Assembly: GCF_020536995.1 (NCBI RefSeq)
Contig: NC_068359.1
Location: 78,514,178-78,578,177 of the forward strand
Source: Dreissena polymorpha
Lineage: Eukaryota > Mollusca > Bivalvia > Myida > Dreissenidae
DNA length: 64,000 nt
Direction of reading: 5' to 3'
Of this stretch, positions 23,601 through 34,000 are shown one piece after another (position 1 is the stretch's first letter; each line of letters begins with the position of its first letter). The position numbers and the translations under genes were made by a program. The notes under the pieces are model-generated. The model had not been told where the DNA came from and searched no databases. It saw only the letters and a list, made by a program, of their open reading frames with translations.

Positions 23601-26530
23601 CATGTACTGTTAAGATTATAAAAACAATCTCTGTAAACAAATAAATCCCAATTTCAGGGAAAAAGATAATTAAACAAGAGCTGTCAGAAGACAGGAAGTC
23701 ATTATGGGGAAATAACTAATCATATTCAATAAGGCCAAGGTAATATAGTCATATTCTAACTGGAATTGGACCATAATTGAAACATATTGATTGCTTATGT
23801 TTTAAAGAAGTTGAACATTATAGACGATTCTGAGTTCAGGTATATTTTCAACAATCTATTAAACAAATTTGGTAAAAGGTAATCCAAGGAATATTTGTGT
23901 GAAAAATCGGGCCCAGGAGTTTAGGAGCATATATTGTTTAGGTCAAAAGTTAACGGACGGGCAGACAGACATCAACGGACAAAGGGCCATCACAAGAGCT
24001 CACTGTCACGTAGTTCACACCCAAGGATCATTTGTATAAAGTTATTAAAAAATTGGACCAGTGGCTTTGGAGGGGATGTCATTTAAGTCAATTGTTGACA
24101 GACGAATGACTGACACAGACAACAGACACATGTGATCACAAAACCACACCTTGTCACTACTAAAAACAATATGTCAATGGACTATGTAAATACTTGGGGT
24201 GGTACACTAATTTGAACATAGATTTCTAAGTTGAAGAAGGCCCATAATTCGGGTTAAATGTTTGCAAAATATAAAAGCAATATGTCAAGGGACATAGAAA
24301 ATATTTGAGATAGTTTACAAACTTTAACATAACTTTATCAATTAAAGGGATCTTTTCACGCTTTGGTAAATTGACAAAATTGAAAAAAATTGTTTCAGAA
24401 TCGCACATTTTCGTTTTAGTTATGATATTTGTGAGGAAACAGTAATACTGAACATTTACCATGGTCTAATATAGCCGTTATATGCATCTTTTGACGATTT
24501 TAAAACTTCAAAATTATAAAGCGTTGCAACGCGAAACGATTGAATAATTTGGAGAGTTCTGTTTTTGTCGTTAAATTTTGTGAAACTACGAAGATTGCTT
24601 ATATAAGGTATAAAATACGATATGTATGTGTACTCGGCGGAATAGCTCAGTTTGCTAAAGCATTTTTACTTCAGGACTCTGGCAGGACTTCAGGGGTCAC
24701 TGGTTTGAAACCTGGTCCGGGCAATGTTCTATTTCTTTTTTAAATTTTATTCTTGATTTTGTACTGGAGCTTTTACGATCCAATGTTTACATTTATCGAT
24801 ATAAAGCATTTAATGAATAAGTTAAAAAATGACGAAATCTGTGAAAAGGCCCCTTTAAATTCATATTCTATGTGGAAAAAGGGCCATCATTCTTACAAAA
24901 TGCTTGAAACAGTTGTCTACTCTTGTTTATAAATTGGGGGTCATGTCGGTAAAGAAGTATGCTCAATATAAAAGCAATATGTTCAATGGACATTGAAAAT
25001 ATTTGAGGTGGTACGCAAACTTTAACATAGGTGTGACGCCAACGCTTACGCTCATGCCAACATGAGTAGGGTTAAATCCTTCAAAAATATTTTGTATTTA
25101 ATTACATATTTGACAGACGAACTTAACACAAATAATCCAAAGAACAGTGTTTAATGGTTCTTTCTAGGCACTCCCTTATCTTTCATTTCGCTTTGGATCT
25201 GCTTTGTGTTATAAAATTCTGTGATTCAAAACATTGATAGTTTCCGAATTCGGACTGGTACCGGATTACATTCCCAAAGTACTTACTTAAATTTAACTCA
25301 GGTTGTACATCAATAAGCACATACAGCGAATGGATATGCTATCATCTGAACGGAAATACTATCATCCGTTCATTTTTAAGAATGTTTAATAAATTATGTT
25401 ATAAAAACAATAGGAATACAGTACAGTGTACATATAATAAACATGTATTTTTGACAATAGGATTTCAGATAATCAATGACTGATACATAAAATTGAATAC
25501 TGGTAATATTTTATGTGCAGGACTAAATACTTACTTCGCTGACAACATTTTTGTTACTTTTAACATAACCCTCATCAATGTAGCTCTTTCTGAAATAAAA
25601 AAATATAATTATTTCGATAAGGCTTAGCAGAATAGAAGCACTTGCTAGGTAGAACCAGAGATGTGTTTTTCAGACACACAATGCCCCCTACTGTGCCCGC
25701 ATTGAATTATATTTTTTTTATTATATCCCTTTAAAATTATAACTTCCCTTGTGAAAATGATCTGTACTGTCAAATGATAAATAGAAATTATATCCCTTTA
25801 AAGCTTGTTATTTCCCTTGGATTTTGTTTTTGACCTTGAATGATGACCTTGACCTTTCACCACTCAAAATGTGCAGCTCCATGAGATACACATGCATGCC
25901 AAATATTAAGTTGCTAATCTTCAATATTGCAAAAGTTATGACCAATGTTAAAGTTTTCAGACGGAATCACAGACAGACAGACAGACAGCAGACTGACAGT
26001 TTAAACTGCTATATGCCACCCTACCGTGTCATAAAATGTGACCGTCTCCTATCAAGATGTAAGAAACAAATAATTTAAATTTTTGTTTCACCCAACTTTT
26101 CAAGAGTTCAGATAATCATCAAACCAATTCTAGTACACTAAAAGACAAAATGAGATTTCAATCATCCTTTTAACATGTATCAGTGCTAACCAATAATACC
26201 AAGAATTTAGTGCCTACAATTATAGTAAGTCATGCATAAGCGACAACATGCAGATGAAGCAGCTTCTTTAATTGAGATGTTTGAATTGTAATTTATAATG
26301 AAACACGTTTAAGTATGAACTGCAGGTTCTTCATTAATTTACAATCTTAAAGTATGGTGAAATGCTGGGAGTTTATGAATTCAAAAATATCAGTCCTGTT
26401 TTTTAAACATTTTGGAGAAAATGCCACACTGCAATTCTGGAAGTCAATGAAATTTCCTATTTGGGAACACAAATTAATTGTGAAAAACTGGCTCATAAAA
26501 ATGGTGTTACTTGAGATTTCAATATGCTTG

Positions 26531-26573
<43 letters not shown>

Positions 26574-27247
26574 ATAAAAAATGACTTATTGTAACCCCAA
26601 AAAATTCTCACACAAAAAAATATATTAACATTTCTGTTTGTGACTACTATATACACTTTACTAATGGGAACAGTGTCCTGTTATCAGCTTTTTCAAGGTG
26701 ATAAAAGCAAGGCTAAAAAGAAGTAACATTCCAGTAATGCAAATTTTTGGATATAAGCAGGAAAAAAAAAATGCAACTTCTAGTTACAATTTGTTGCAAG
26801 TCTGAATTGGGATTTTTTTTTAATTTTGAAAAAAAAAACAAAAACATTTTGATTGGGAATAGGGCCCATATTCAGACCTGATGCGTAAGGCGAAATAGGC
26901 CTGAATACTTACACGTGTTTTCTGAACTCCTTCTGTCCAGTATGGAGTAGAGTTGTCAGACATTTTCGTATGAGTTCCATGCTGTTTATTCTCATGAGCG
27001 GTCGGAAAAACTTCTCTGACAGATTTTCATTTTGTCACTGGCCTGCACAAACATGGACCAGACATCTTCAGGAAGCTGGGCTAGGTTCAAATGTTGTTGG
27101 TAGCCAGCTGACAGGCGCCTTCTATCCTCGGCTGAGGTCTTCCCGCGCTGCAAAATAAACATTTATATTTTTAACCAAACACCAATACAAAATTAATCTG
27201 CAACATAAATACAGACAAGACATCACAATTCTTACGCCTCTGGGAAG
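20680..27247 (-). CDS. Coiled-coil protein with tudor-like module, 5'-incomplete gene
   Basis: Exons in transcript order: 27247-27236 (12-base micro-exon, tentative), 27147-26913, 25589-25535, 23560-23447, 22932-22845, 21830-21796, 21134-21035, 20747-20680 (stop TAA). All borders are AG/GT, and phases join throughout except for one base missing in 27147-26913. The encoded parts are a helical region (LPEDVWSMFVQASDKM, FFRPLMRINSMELIRKCL), an acidic linker (EVSSEDEIAQSDDNEQ) and a coiled coil (EHAQLLTKYQQVQKQLDEI). A KRPND basic patch follows, then a small tudor/SH3-like strand set, GDDVQAKWVDEDGNETW. Such modules often bind methylated Lys/Arg or act as adaptors; function here is unknown and I do not recognise the family. 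The 5' end lies upstream, beyond the gap at 27325. The last exon is the least certain. Confidence 0.62.
21035..21134 (-). CDS. Tudor-like exon of the coiled-coil gene
   Basis: Acceptor ttttgcag, donor CATG/gttagt. It encodes CDISKGDDVQAKW then DEDGNETWLSATVTKVL. The spacing of the G-D, A-K-W and W-L-S-A-T-V residues is that of the first three strands of tudor or tudor-like barrels. Phase 0 in, phase 1 out. Confidence 0.65.
21350..21495 (-). mobile_element. tRNA-derived SINE, copy 1
   Basis: On the minus strand the head reads GATGTGGTCGCTTAGC then GGGTTTGATCCCTAC (B-box-like). The body follows, with GAGAGCATTCTCATCTCC and the CCAGTTCC segment. Copies at 31695-31850 and 40495-40630 share head and body. 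Confidence 0.65.
21968..22245 (+). repeat. Dispersed TGACCTTGACCT repeat, copy 2
   Basis: Begins CTGTGTTTGTGAAACAC, contains GGATGACCTTGACCTTTCAGC and CATGCATGCCAAATATCA, and ends TATCATTCGATCCGGGGCC. The end differs from copy 1 but matches copy 5 at 44466. Confidence 0.7.
24343..24858 (+). mobile_element. tRNA-carrying inverted-repeat element, copy 2
   Basis: The ends are TAAAGGGATCTTTTCAC on the left and GTGAAAAGGCCCCTTTAA on the right, an imperfect inverted repeat of about 20-24 bp. The 516-bp body has GTTGCAACGCGAAACGATTG on the left, a tRNA-like core in the middle and AATGTTTACATTTATC on the right. It is inserted in an older repeat unit (24200-25040), whose related stretches lie on both sides. 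Confidence 0.8.
24635..24723 (+). ncRNA. tRNA-like module inside the element, class I type
   Basis: A-box-like TAGCTCAGTTTGCTAAAGC at 24643-24661 and B-box GGTTTGAAACC at 24702-24712 are spaced as in an internal RNA polymerase III promoter. The sequence between is longer than a normal anticodon and variable region, and the acceptor ends pair poorly, so it is not a working tRNA gene. It could still drive Pol III transcription. Confidence 0.6.
25659..26034 (+). repeat. Dispersed TGACCTTGACCT repeat, copy 3
   Basis: Begins AGATGTGTTTTTCAGACACACAATGC (read as separate motifs GATGTG and CACAATGCCCC). It carries GATGACCTTGACCTTTCACC and ATGCATGCCAAATATTAAG, a GACAGACAGACAG run, and ends TATGCCACCCTACCG. 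Confidence 0.72.
26537..26571 (+). repeat. (TA)n microsatellite
   Basis: About 17 TA units without interruption, in an intron of the coiled-coil gene. Confidence 0.95.
26913..27147 (-). CDS. Helical exon of the coiled-coil gene, with an apparent one-base frameshift
   Basis: From 27147 the frame reads RGKTSAEDRRRLSAGYQQ and LAQLPEDVWSMFVQASDKMK, then hits a stop. The following frame gives NLSEKFFRPLMRINSMELIRK and LLHTGQKEFRKHV, and splices in phase to the next exon. The length (235) is one base short of that needed to keep phase, and the break lies at an A-rich run near 27030. Either an assembly indel or a recent lesion. The donor GT/gtaagt is excellent. Confidence 0.58.
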
Positions 27248-27324
27248 CTGATCAGGAAAGTAAAATAAGATTTCCAAAATAATTCAGCACCTACACAGAA
27301 CATGTGTATTTTACTTTCTTTCAC

Positions 27325-27424
27325 NNNNNNNNNNNNNNNNNNNNNNNNNNNNNNNNNNNNNNNNNNNNNNNNNNNNNNNNNNNNNNNNNNNNNNNNNNNN
27401 NNNNNNNNNNNNNNNNNNNNNNNN
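27325..27424. other. Assembly gap of 100 N
   Basis: Exactly 100 undetermined bases, a placeholder length rather than a measured one. It is followed directly by half of a palindromic element (27425-27510). Confidence 0.99.
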
Positions 27425-27510
27425 TTAGCCTGTGCGGACTGCACAGGCTAATCTGTGATGACACTTAGTACGCACATGCATTATGCCCAGGTTTCTCAAA
27501 ACGCGTCTCA
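27425..27510. mobile_element. Right half of a hairpin-bearing small element at the gap edge (family D)
   Basis: TTAGCCTGTGCGGACTGCAC, AGGCTAATCTG and the GACACTTAG, ACGCACATGCAT, TTCTCAAAAC series match the 3' half of the elements at 32616 and 49771. The left half would lie in the gap. Confidence 0.7.
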
Positions 27511-28004
27511 AATGTATACCATGTACCTCAAAGTCAAAGTACAGGTTGTCACTCAGATAGCTTTATGTGTACATAATTATGTTTAAATTATTGTCGATCT
27601 ACAAGTTGACTAGTTCACCCTGTGTGTAACTCGTACATTCCTTATTGTGCATGTATTTGTTTTTTACGTGACGAGGAAACTGTCAATCCGTAAGTAATCA
27701 ATAATTCATAATAATTCAAAATGAGCCGTACGTTTATGAGGGCCGGATTTAATATATCGTATAAACCCTCTGAACAAAGACAATCGCAAAACTTTCGTTG
27801 CGTTGGTGGACCAACCATGTTGATTGGGTCTCTTTTTTTATTTCTTAATTCTTTATTGACTGGTTTAGTTTAATTCAATTATTTAATTCAAGTAAATGTC
27901 GTTTCATTAAGACACATTTGCAAAAACAACAAATGTACATTATTAGCTCAACAAAACAACTTTTTATTTTATAAGTGATTCCTTTTATTGCCCACGGCTA
28001 TATG

Positions 28005-28605
28005 CGTTAATATTGATAATGATACTGTTCAGCCGTATGCGACATTATGGATTATGATACTGTTCAGCAATATGCGACATTATGGATTATGATGATGTTA
28101 AGCAATATGCGACATTATGGATTATGATGATGTTTAGCGATATGCGACATTATGGATTGTGATACTGTTTTGTCATATCTGTTATTATGGATTATGATAC
28201 TGTTCAGCAATATGCGACATTATAGATTATGATACTGTTCAGCAATATGCGACATTATGGATTATGATGATGTTAAGCAATATGCGACATTATGGATTAT
28301 GATGATGTTTAGCGATATGCGACATTATGGATTGTGATACTGTTTTGTCATATCTGTTATTATGGATTATGATACTGTTCAGCAATATGCGACATTATAG
28401 ATTATGATGATGTTAAGCAATATGCGACATTATGGATTATGATGACGTTTAGCGATATGCGACATTATGGATTATGATGATGTTTAGCGATATGCGACAT
28501 TATGGATTGTGATACTGTTTTGTCATATCTGTTATTATGGATTATGATAATGTTCAGCAATATGCAACATTATAGATTATGATGTTTAGCAAGATGCGAC
28601 ATTAT
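28005..28605 (+). repeat. 35-bp satellite with five-unit higher order, left part
   Basis: Units read GATTATGATACTGTTCAGC followed by AATATGCGACATTATG. A distinct variant (TGTTTTGTCATATCTGTTATT) recurs at 28171, 28346 and 28521, exactly 175 bases (5 x 35) apart. The array resumes at about 30105. Confidence 0.88.
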
Positions 28606-30104
28606 ACACTTATTTCATGGATGCGCGGTGAACAGTCAAAACTGTTTCCCAAGGTATCAGGGATGACTTTGGTACTGTTGCCCGAGGCCGATAGGCCGAG
28701 GGCAACAGTTCCAAATGTCAGCCCTGATACCGAGGGACAACAGTTTTGACTGTTCACCAAGCATCCATGAAATAAGTGCTTTATTACCTGATCAAATTTC
28801 CAACATAGAAATAACAGCAAACTTAATTTTTATTTACACACAACAGTAATCGATAAAATAAATAATTTTGACTGTTTAACTGTAAAATGACGTCATTTTT
28901 CAACGAAATGACGTCATTATTCCAGCGGGCAACAGTATATAAATATTACATGGCTGACAGGGTGACAGTAAATTTGTCAACTTGAGGAAATACTGTCAAC
29001 CGAGGCGAAGCCAAGGTTGACAGTATTTTTCCGAAAGTTGACAAATTTACTGTCACCCTGTCAGACATGTAATATTTATTTTATTATACCGAATAAACTA
29101 TTAAAACATGAACAATTAATATGAACCATGAACAATTTAAATATTCAATAATTGAATTTTGTTTCAGCAATGAACAACCATTAGTTTGTTGAGTGGTTCA
29201 GATTTACGGGCAGAGCAAAATGAACTTCGCTTTATTCGGCACCGACCTAGTAATCAATTTATCCCATCAATTTTCTTAGTTGTCAATTATTTCTTTAAAA
29301 ATATAGATCTATTACAGAAACAGCTTTCCGTATTTTTTTTTAATCACTTGATTACGCAATTTATGACGTACTTGTGTGACGTCATTTCGGTGACGAAACA
29401 TTTTGGGACAACAATATAGACGTGGTGTTTTTTTTTATTACAGTAAAATATTTGTTTAAAGCATCGAACGATCCAAACGTATTTCGGATTGTGTGTTTGT
29501 CATGCATACACCTTAAGAACAGACACTGGAAGTGTATATCGTTGTAACTTTATTGTTATTAGCATTAGATTAAAGTTGCCTTTGAGGTAAGCGTGTCGTT
29601 TATATACTAAATTGATTTTCTTTTTGATTCCTGTCAAAGCTTAAATAATGGCATTTATCTATTATAGAGCACAGTTTCAGCTGAAATCGATATTTTAATT
29701 ACCAAAATACAACGGACACGCAAAACTGCGTACTGCGCATGCGCGAATGGGACAGTATAATTTTCGAACATTCCGCACGTGATTGCTAAGGCAGCGGGAT
29801 ACAGTATTTTTTTGTCAGTAAATTTTTTCCCGCTGGTGGCACTTGATTGCTATGGCAAGCGGGATACAGTATATTTTGGACAGTAAATTTATTCCCGCTG
29901 GGTCTGACAGTATTTCTATGTCACGATGGCCTATGGGAGTATAGCATTGTAAATAAATGTGAGGTATAATAATTCAAACTGTTGACCGGTCAACAGTTCG
30001 ATATTCACCGGTAACAGTTCAAAACATTGCAATTTCTTTTTCGACGAGGAAAATAGCAAAAAAAAATAATTAATTATCATTTATATAAGACATCAGGTAA
30101 TAAT
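28606..30104. mobile_element. Palindrome-rich block interrupting the 35-bp satellite
   Basis: It holds two long hairpins. At about 28610-28780 the arms contain CACTTATTTCATGGATGC and GGTGAACAGTCAAAACTGTT. At about 28940-29080 the arms contain GGGTGACAGTAAATTTGTC and ATACTGTCAACC. Farther right are repeated CAGCGGGATACAGTAT blocks (29780-29900). TTATTACCTGAT at about 28787 is mirrored by ATCAGGTAATAA at about 30090. No recognisable protein. It looks like a composite of foldback elements. Confidence 0.6.
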
Positions 30105-30595
30105 ATAGATTATGATACTGTTCAGGCCGTAGTGCGACATTATAGATTATGATACTGTTCAGCCATATGCGACATTATGGATTATGATACTGTTCAGCCA
30201 TATGCGACATTATAGATTATCATACTGTTTAGCCATATGCGACATTAATAGATTATGATACTGTTCAGCCATATGCGACATTATAGATAATCACACTGTT
30301 TAGCCATATGCGACATTATAGATTATGATACTGTTCGGCCATATGCGGCATTATAGATTATGATAATGTTTAGCAATATGCGACATTATGGATTATGATA
30401 ATGTTTAGCAATATACGACTTTATAGATTATGACACTGTTCGGCCATATGCGACATTATAGATTATGATAATGTTAAGCCATAAACGACATTATGGATAA
30501 TGATACTGTTAAGCCATATGCGTTATTAACGGATTATGATAATGTTTAGCCATATGCGTTATTATAAAATTATGATACTGTTTAATATTATGTTT
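30105..30595 (+). repeat. 35-bp satellite, right part
   Basis: About 14 copies of the same unit (TAGATTATGATACTGTTCAG, CCATATGCGACATTA), more diverged and without the five-unit order seen on the left. Confidence 0.85.
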
Positions 30596-31025
30596 ATGAT
30601 CTCTTTTAATAAATAAGATGAACTGCTTGTCTAATTCCATGGGTTAGCCTTTCGTCCATTTTTAAAACTACATATTTATCATTTTCCAATCTTAACACAC
30701 TTTTTCAAGTGATCATTACTAACTCAATAAAATGTTATGTTTTATTGATATTGTACGGCGGGCCATGCCATTAATTACGGTATTTCTTTACAATGACGTG
30801 AATGTAAAGATATTGCCTTGGTACGGTTACACCAAACAGAAACGCAATATAAGCATGCTTAATTTCCCATTTAATGGCATCTACATCGTCAGCAAATATT
30901 GTACTAATAAGTTTGCTAATTATGATCTATGTAAGTGGGACTGTATGACAGTTCATCAGATAAGGGCACTGTCTTCTTTTTAAATGAAGGCGACATCACC
31001 AAGATTTCGTCTTCCTCGTAAAATT

Positions 31026-34000
31026 CTAAGCACTCGCGCCTCGTTTGTTCGTTGGTTCTTTGTCTGACACTTGCGTGAATTCCTTGAAATCTTTGGAGAA
31101 CAGAAAAAAAACATCGAATTAAATCACTACAACTTGACTATAATATTATTACATTGTATAACAACCATATAATTTTACCAAATAAACATCGACAATTACA
31201 TACCATAACCTCCATTTACAGACGGGTGACACATTTGTGAGAGTATCCACATCTCGCGACTGTCGAAGCATGGGCTGAACAAAAACATTTCACGTATATA
31301 GAGGATGTCCTGTTTAAATTATACATGTATAAACTACAAACGAATTCATTTTTTATAAGGTGAGGTAAGGTTTCAGATATTTTTCAAATACTATGGCTGT
31401 AATATCTTATATTCAAAAGTAAAATTAAACGATGTGTTCTAGTTTATAAGTTTTTTAAAGCAAAATAGTCTTTTACAAGTATTACATGGATGTATAAATG
31501 ATGTATAAAAAATAATAAATGTTTTCGCAGTATCGACCTCCCGTTCACGCAGCACAATCTCGCTACTTCGTATCGCGATCTCACATTCCCACTTCGTGTT
31601 CTCGATCTACATACTATCACAATCTAGCGTTCTCGGATCGTAATTCGCTCCTTGGTAACGGGTCTTTGTTTTCTTCGGCTTGTAAACCACCGGATTACAC
31701 GTGATTCAACAAAATACCGTAGCGTAGTGCATATGATGTCCGCTTGTGAACCAGAGATCATGGATTTGATCCCCACGGTGGGAGCATTCCCGGAAGTAAA
31801 TCAAACTGGTTCTACACAGAAAAGGACTCAGGCTCCCGATGCAATTGAGCTTAACCCATTTATGCCTAGTGGACTCTCCTTCTAAATTGGATCAATTAAC
31901 GACCAAAATTAGGGATGTCAAGTATATTTCTTTATTTAGAATATTTCTTACAGAAAGTCCTTTAAGCAAACAGCGCGTCTAATCTGGGTCTACGGTGTTT
32001 GCCAAGGCCTTTTTCTAGACGCTAGGCATAAATGGGTTAAATACTTGGGTTTAAACTAATCGCCGGTGCCGACACGCCGTACCAAACGACTTCCCATACC
32101 TTCTCTGTCTGGGATTGCCTGGTCGTGTCACATCTACATTGGTGTCCAAATCAGAGCCATTATATGTCGCGCTGTCTGGAAAATACACAAGAACATGCCA
32201 ACGTATCCTTGTGCGCAAAGTACAAAAATATTTAAAATGAAGTCTCAAAGACAGAGACATTTTTGTAAAACATTTTGATGTGTATTGAGTTATTTAATCT
32301 GTTTGGTAACAGATGCCTAATTTTCATTTTTAATTGTTATAATAGGCAATTAGTACAATACATCCAAATTAATACGCTCAAGCTGTAATGGATGCCTAGT
32401 TTATAATAAGTGCAGTTGAAACATTGAATTGGCACGTTGCCGAATATTCCGACATGGGTACTTTTAAATACATCTCAGAGTGCGGACGAATTAAGAAATC
32501 ATTTGCGCCAGATACACGTCATCGCAATATATCGGATGGAGGCAACGAGTGCTAACATAATGCCTAATGTACATACTTTGCTGTGTGATAAATACATTCT
32601 GAACATACATTAAATGAGCCGTGTTCTGTGAAAAGGGGGTGTAATGAATGTGCGTAAAGTATCGTTCCAGATTAGCCTGTGCAGTCCGCACATGTTAATC
32701 AGGGACAAAACTTTCCGCTTTAATGGTATTTTTCGTTTCAAGAAAGTTTCTTTTTAGCCAAAATCCACTTAAGGGCGGAAAGTGTCGTCCCTGATTAGCC
32801 TGTACTCGCTGCAACCGGCTAATCTGGGACGACACTTTACACACATGCAGTTATCCCCTTTTCACAGAGCAAGGCCCCAATACATTCGGTGTTGGGTGTC
32901 CATCCATGTGTTTTAAGTTCGAATGTTCTCATAAGTCAATTTGTTTTCTTTTCGAGTCAAAGAAATATTAAGTTATCTATAAAGAATAAATAACTAGCCG
33001 ATATCAGTGTGCATTGTTAAGCCACTAATTGGCATTTATTCGAGTCGTTAATTTGGATACATACACAACCATACATTTGTTAATGTTTACCAGAAAAGGA
33101 GCACTAAGTATGAAGTATAATGTATCGGTGTAACTAATTATCATACCAGAAGATGAACAAGGGGCAAACGGTTGCAGCTCGTAATTCTTCCTACCCTCAT
33201 CAACACCAACATCAATAAAGTCTTATTCACTTACTAACATATGTCTGTACTTAATATTTGACAATGAATGTTTGCATTCTGAATGCGCTTAAACAATGTT
33301 TTGCCGTACAGAAGCAACTTTTGTTTTATTCAATGCCCTCCACCGCATTACAGTGTCCGATACACGCGTTTGATCACGCATTTACATGCATTTACGGCTA
33401 ATTTGTAACAACATCTTGTCCACTACAAAGTAGTACCTGCGAACCCGTCTGGGAGGGAAAGGAAGGAGTTGATTTTGGGCTCTGACATACACCACATTTC
33501 CATTGCGGTAAAACATGGACTGAAAAAGTGTGTTCAGAGAGTCTTTAATGTATTATTTAATGTGTAATATTATAATGCATTCATAATATATAATACTTTA
33601 ATGTAAAATGTAGTCTTTTTGCACTCTAGAGTTATTTTAAATTCAACAGTGTCATTAATAATCTTTTGTCAAAACTGTTTAATTTATACAAAAAATCGCA
33701 ATTACGATATTAATATAAATTATAATAAGAGCAAACATCAATGAATTTATACCACACACTATGAGAACATCAACATGTTCTTGTACTCAGTATTCGCGAT
33801 ACCAACAACGACTAGATCATACATAATCCTTTTAACAGAAGAGCATATTATACAAAATCACTTCGCCTTACATTACACTGCTTCGAGTTAAAGCGACAAT
33901 ATAAATGGCAATATATGATATAAAATAAGAAGAGTAACTATCGGAAAGTTTTTCCCCATTCGACATCCGGAAATTTGTAATAAGCGGAAATTCGACCTAA

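Larger units (their letters stand above)
23650..25080. repeat. Old dispersed repeats in the intron, including the host of the tRNA element
   Basis: The unit holding ATATAAAAGCAATATGTCAA, GGGACATAGAAAATATTTGAG and AAACTTTAACATA occurs at about 24200-24340 and again at about 24900-25035, on both sides of the tRNA-carrying element. A GACGGGCAGACAGAC run lies at 23955. The end resembles mollusc repeats with GACGCCAACGC. Family not assigned. Confidence 0.45.

Noticed and set aside
24635-24723. Functional tRNA gene
   Set aside because: Acceptor stem does not pair and the anticodon region is too long; kept as a tRNA-like module only.
28005-28605. CRISPR-like array
   Set aside because: A continuous satellite with no spacers.
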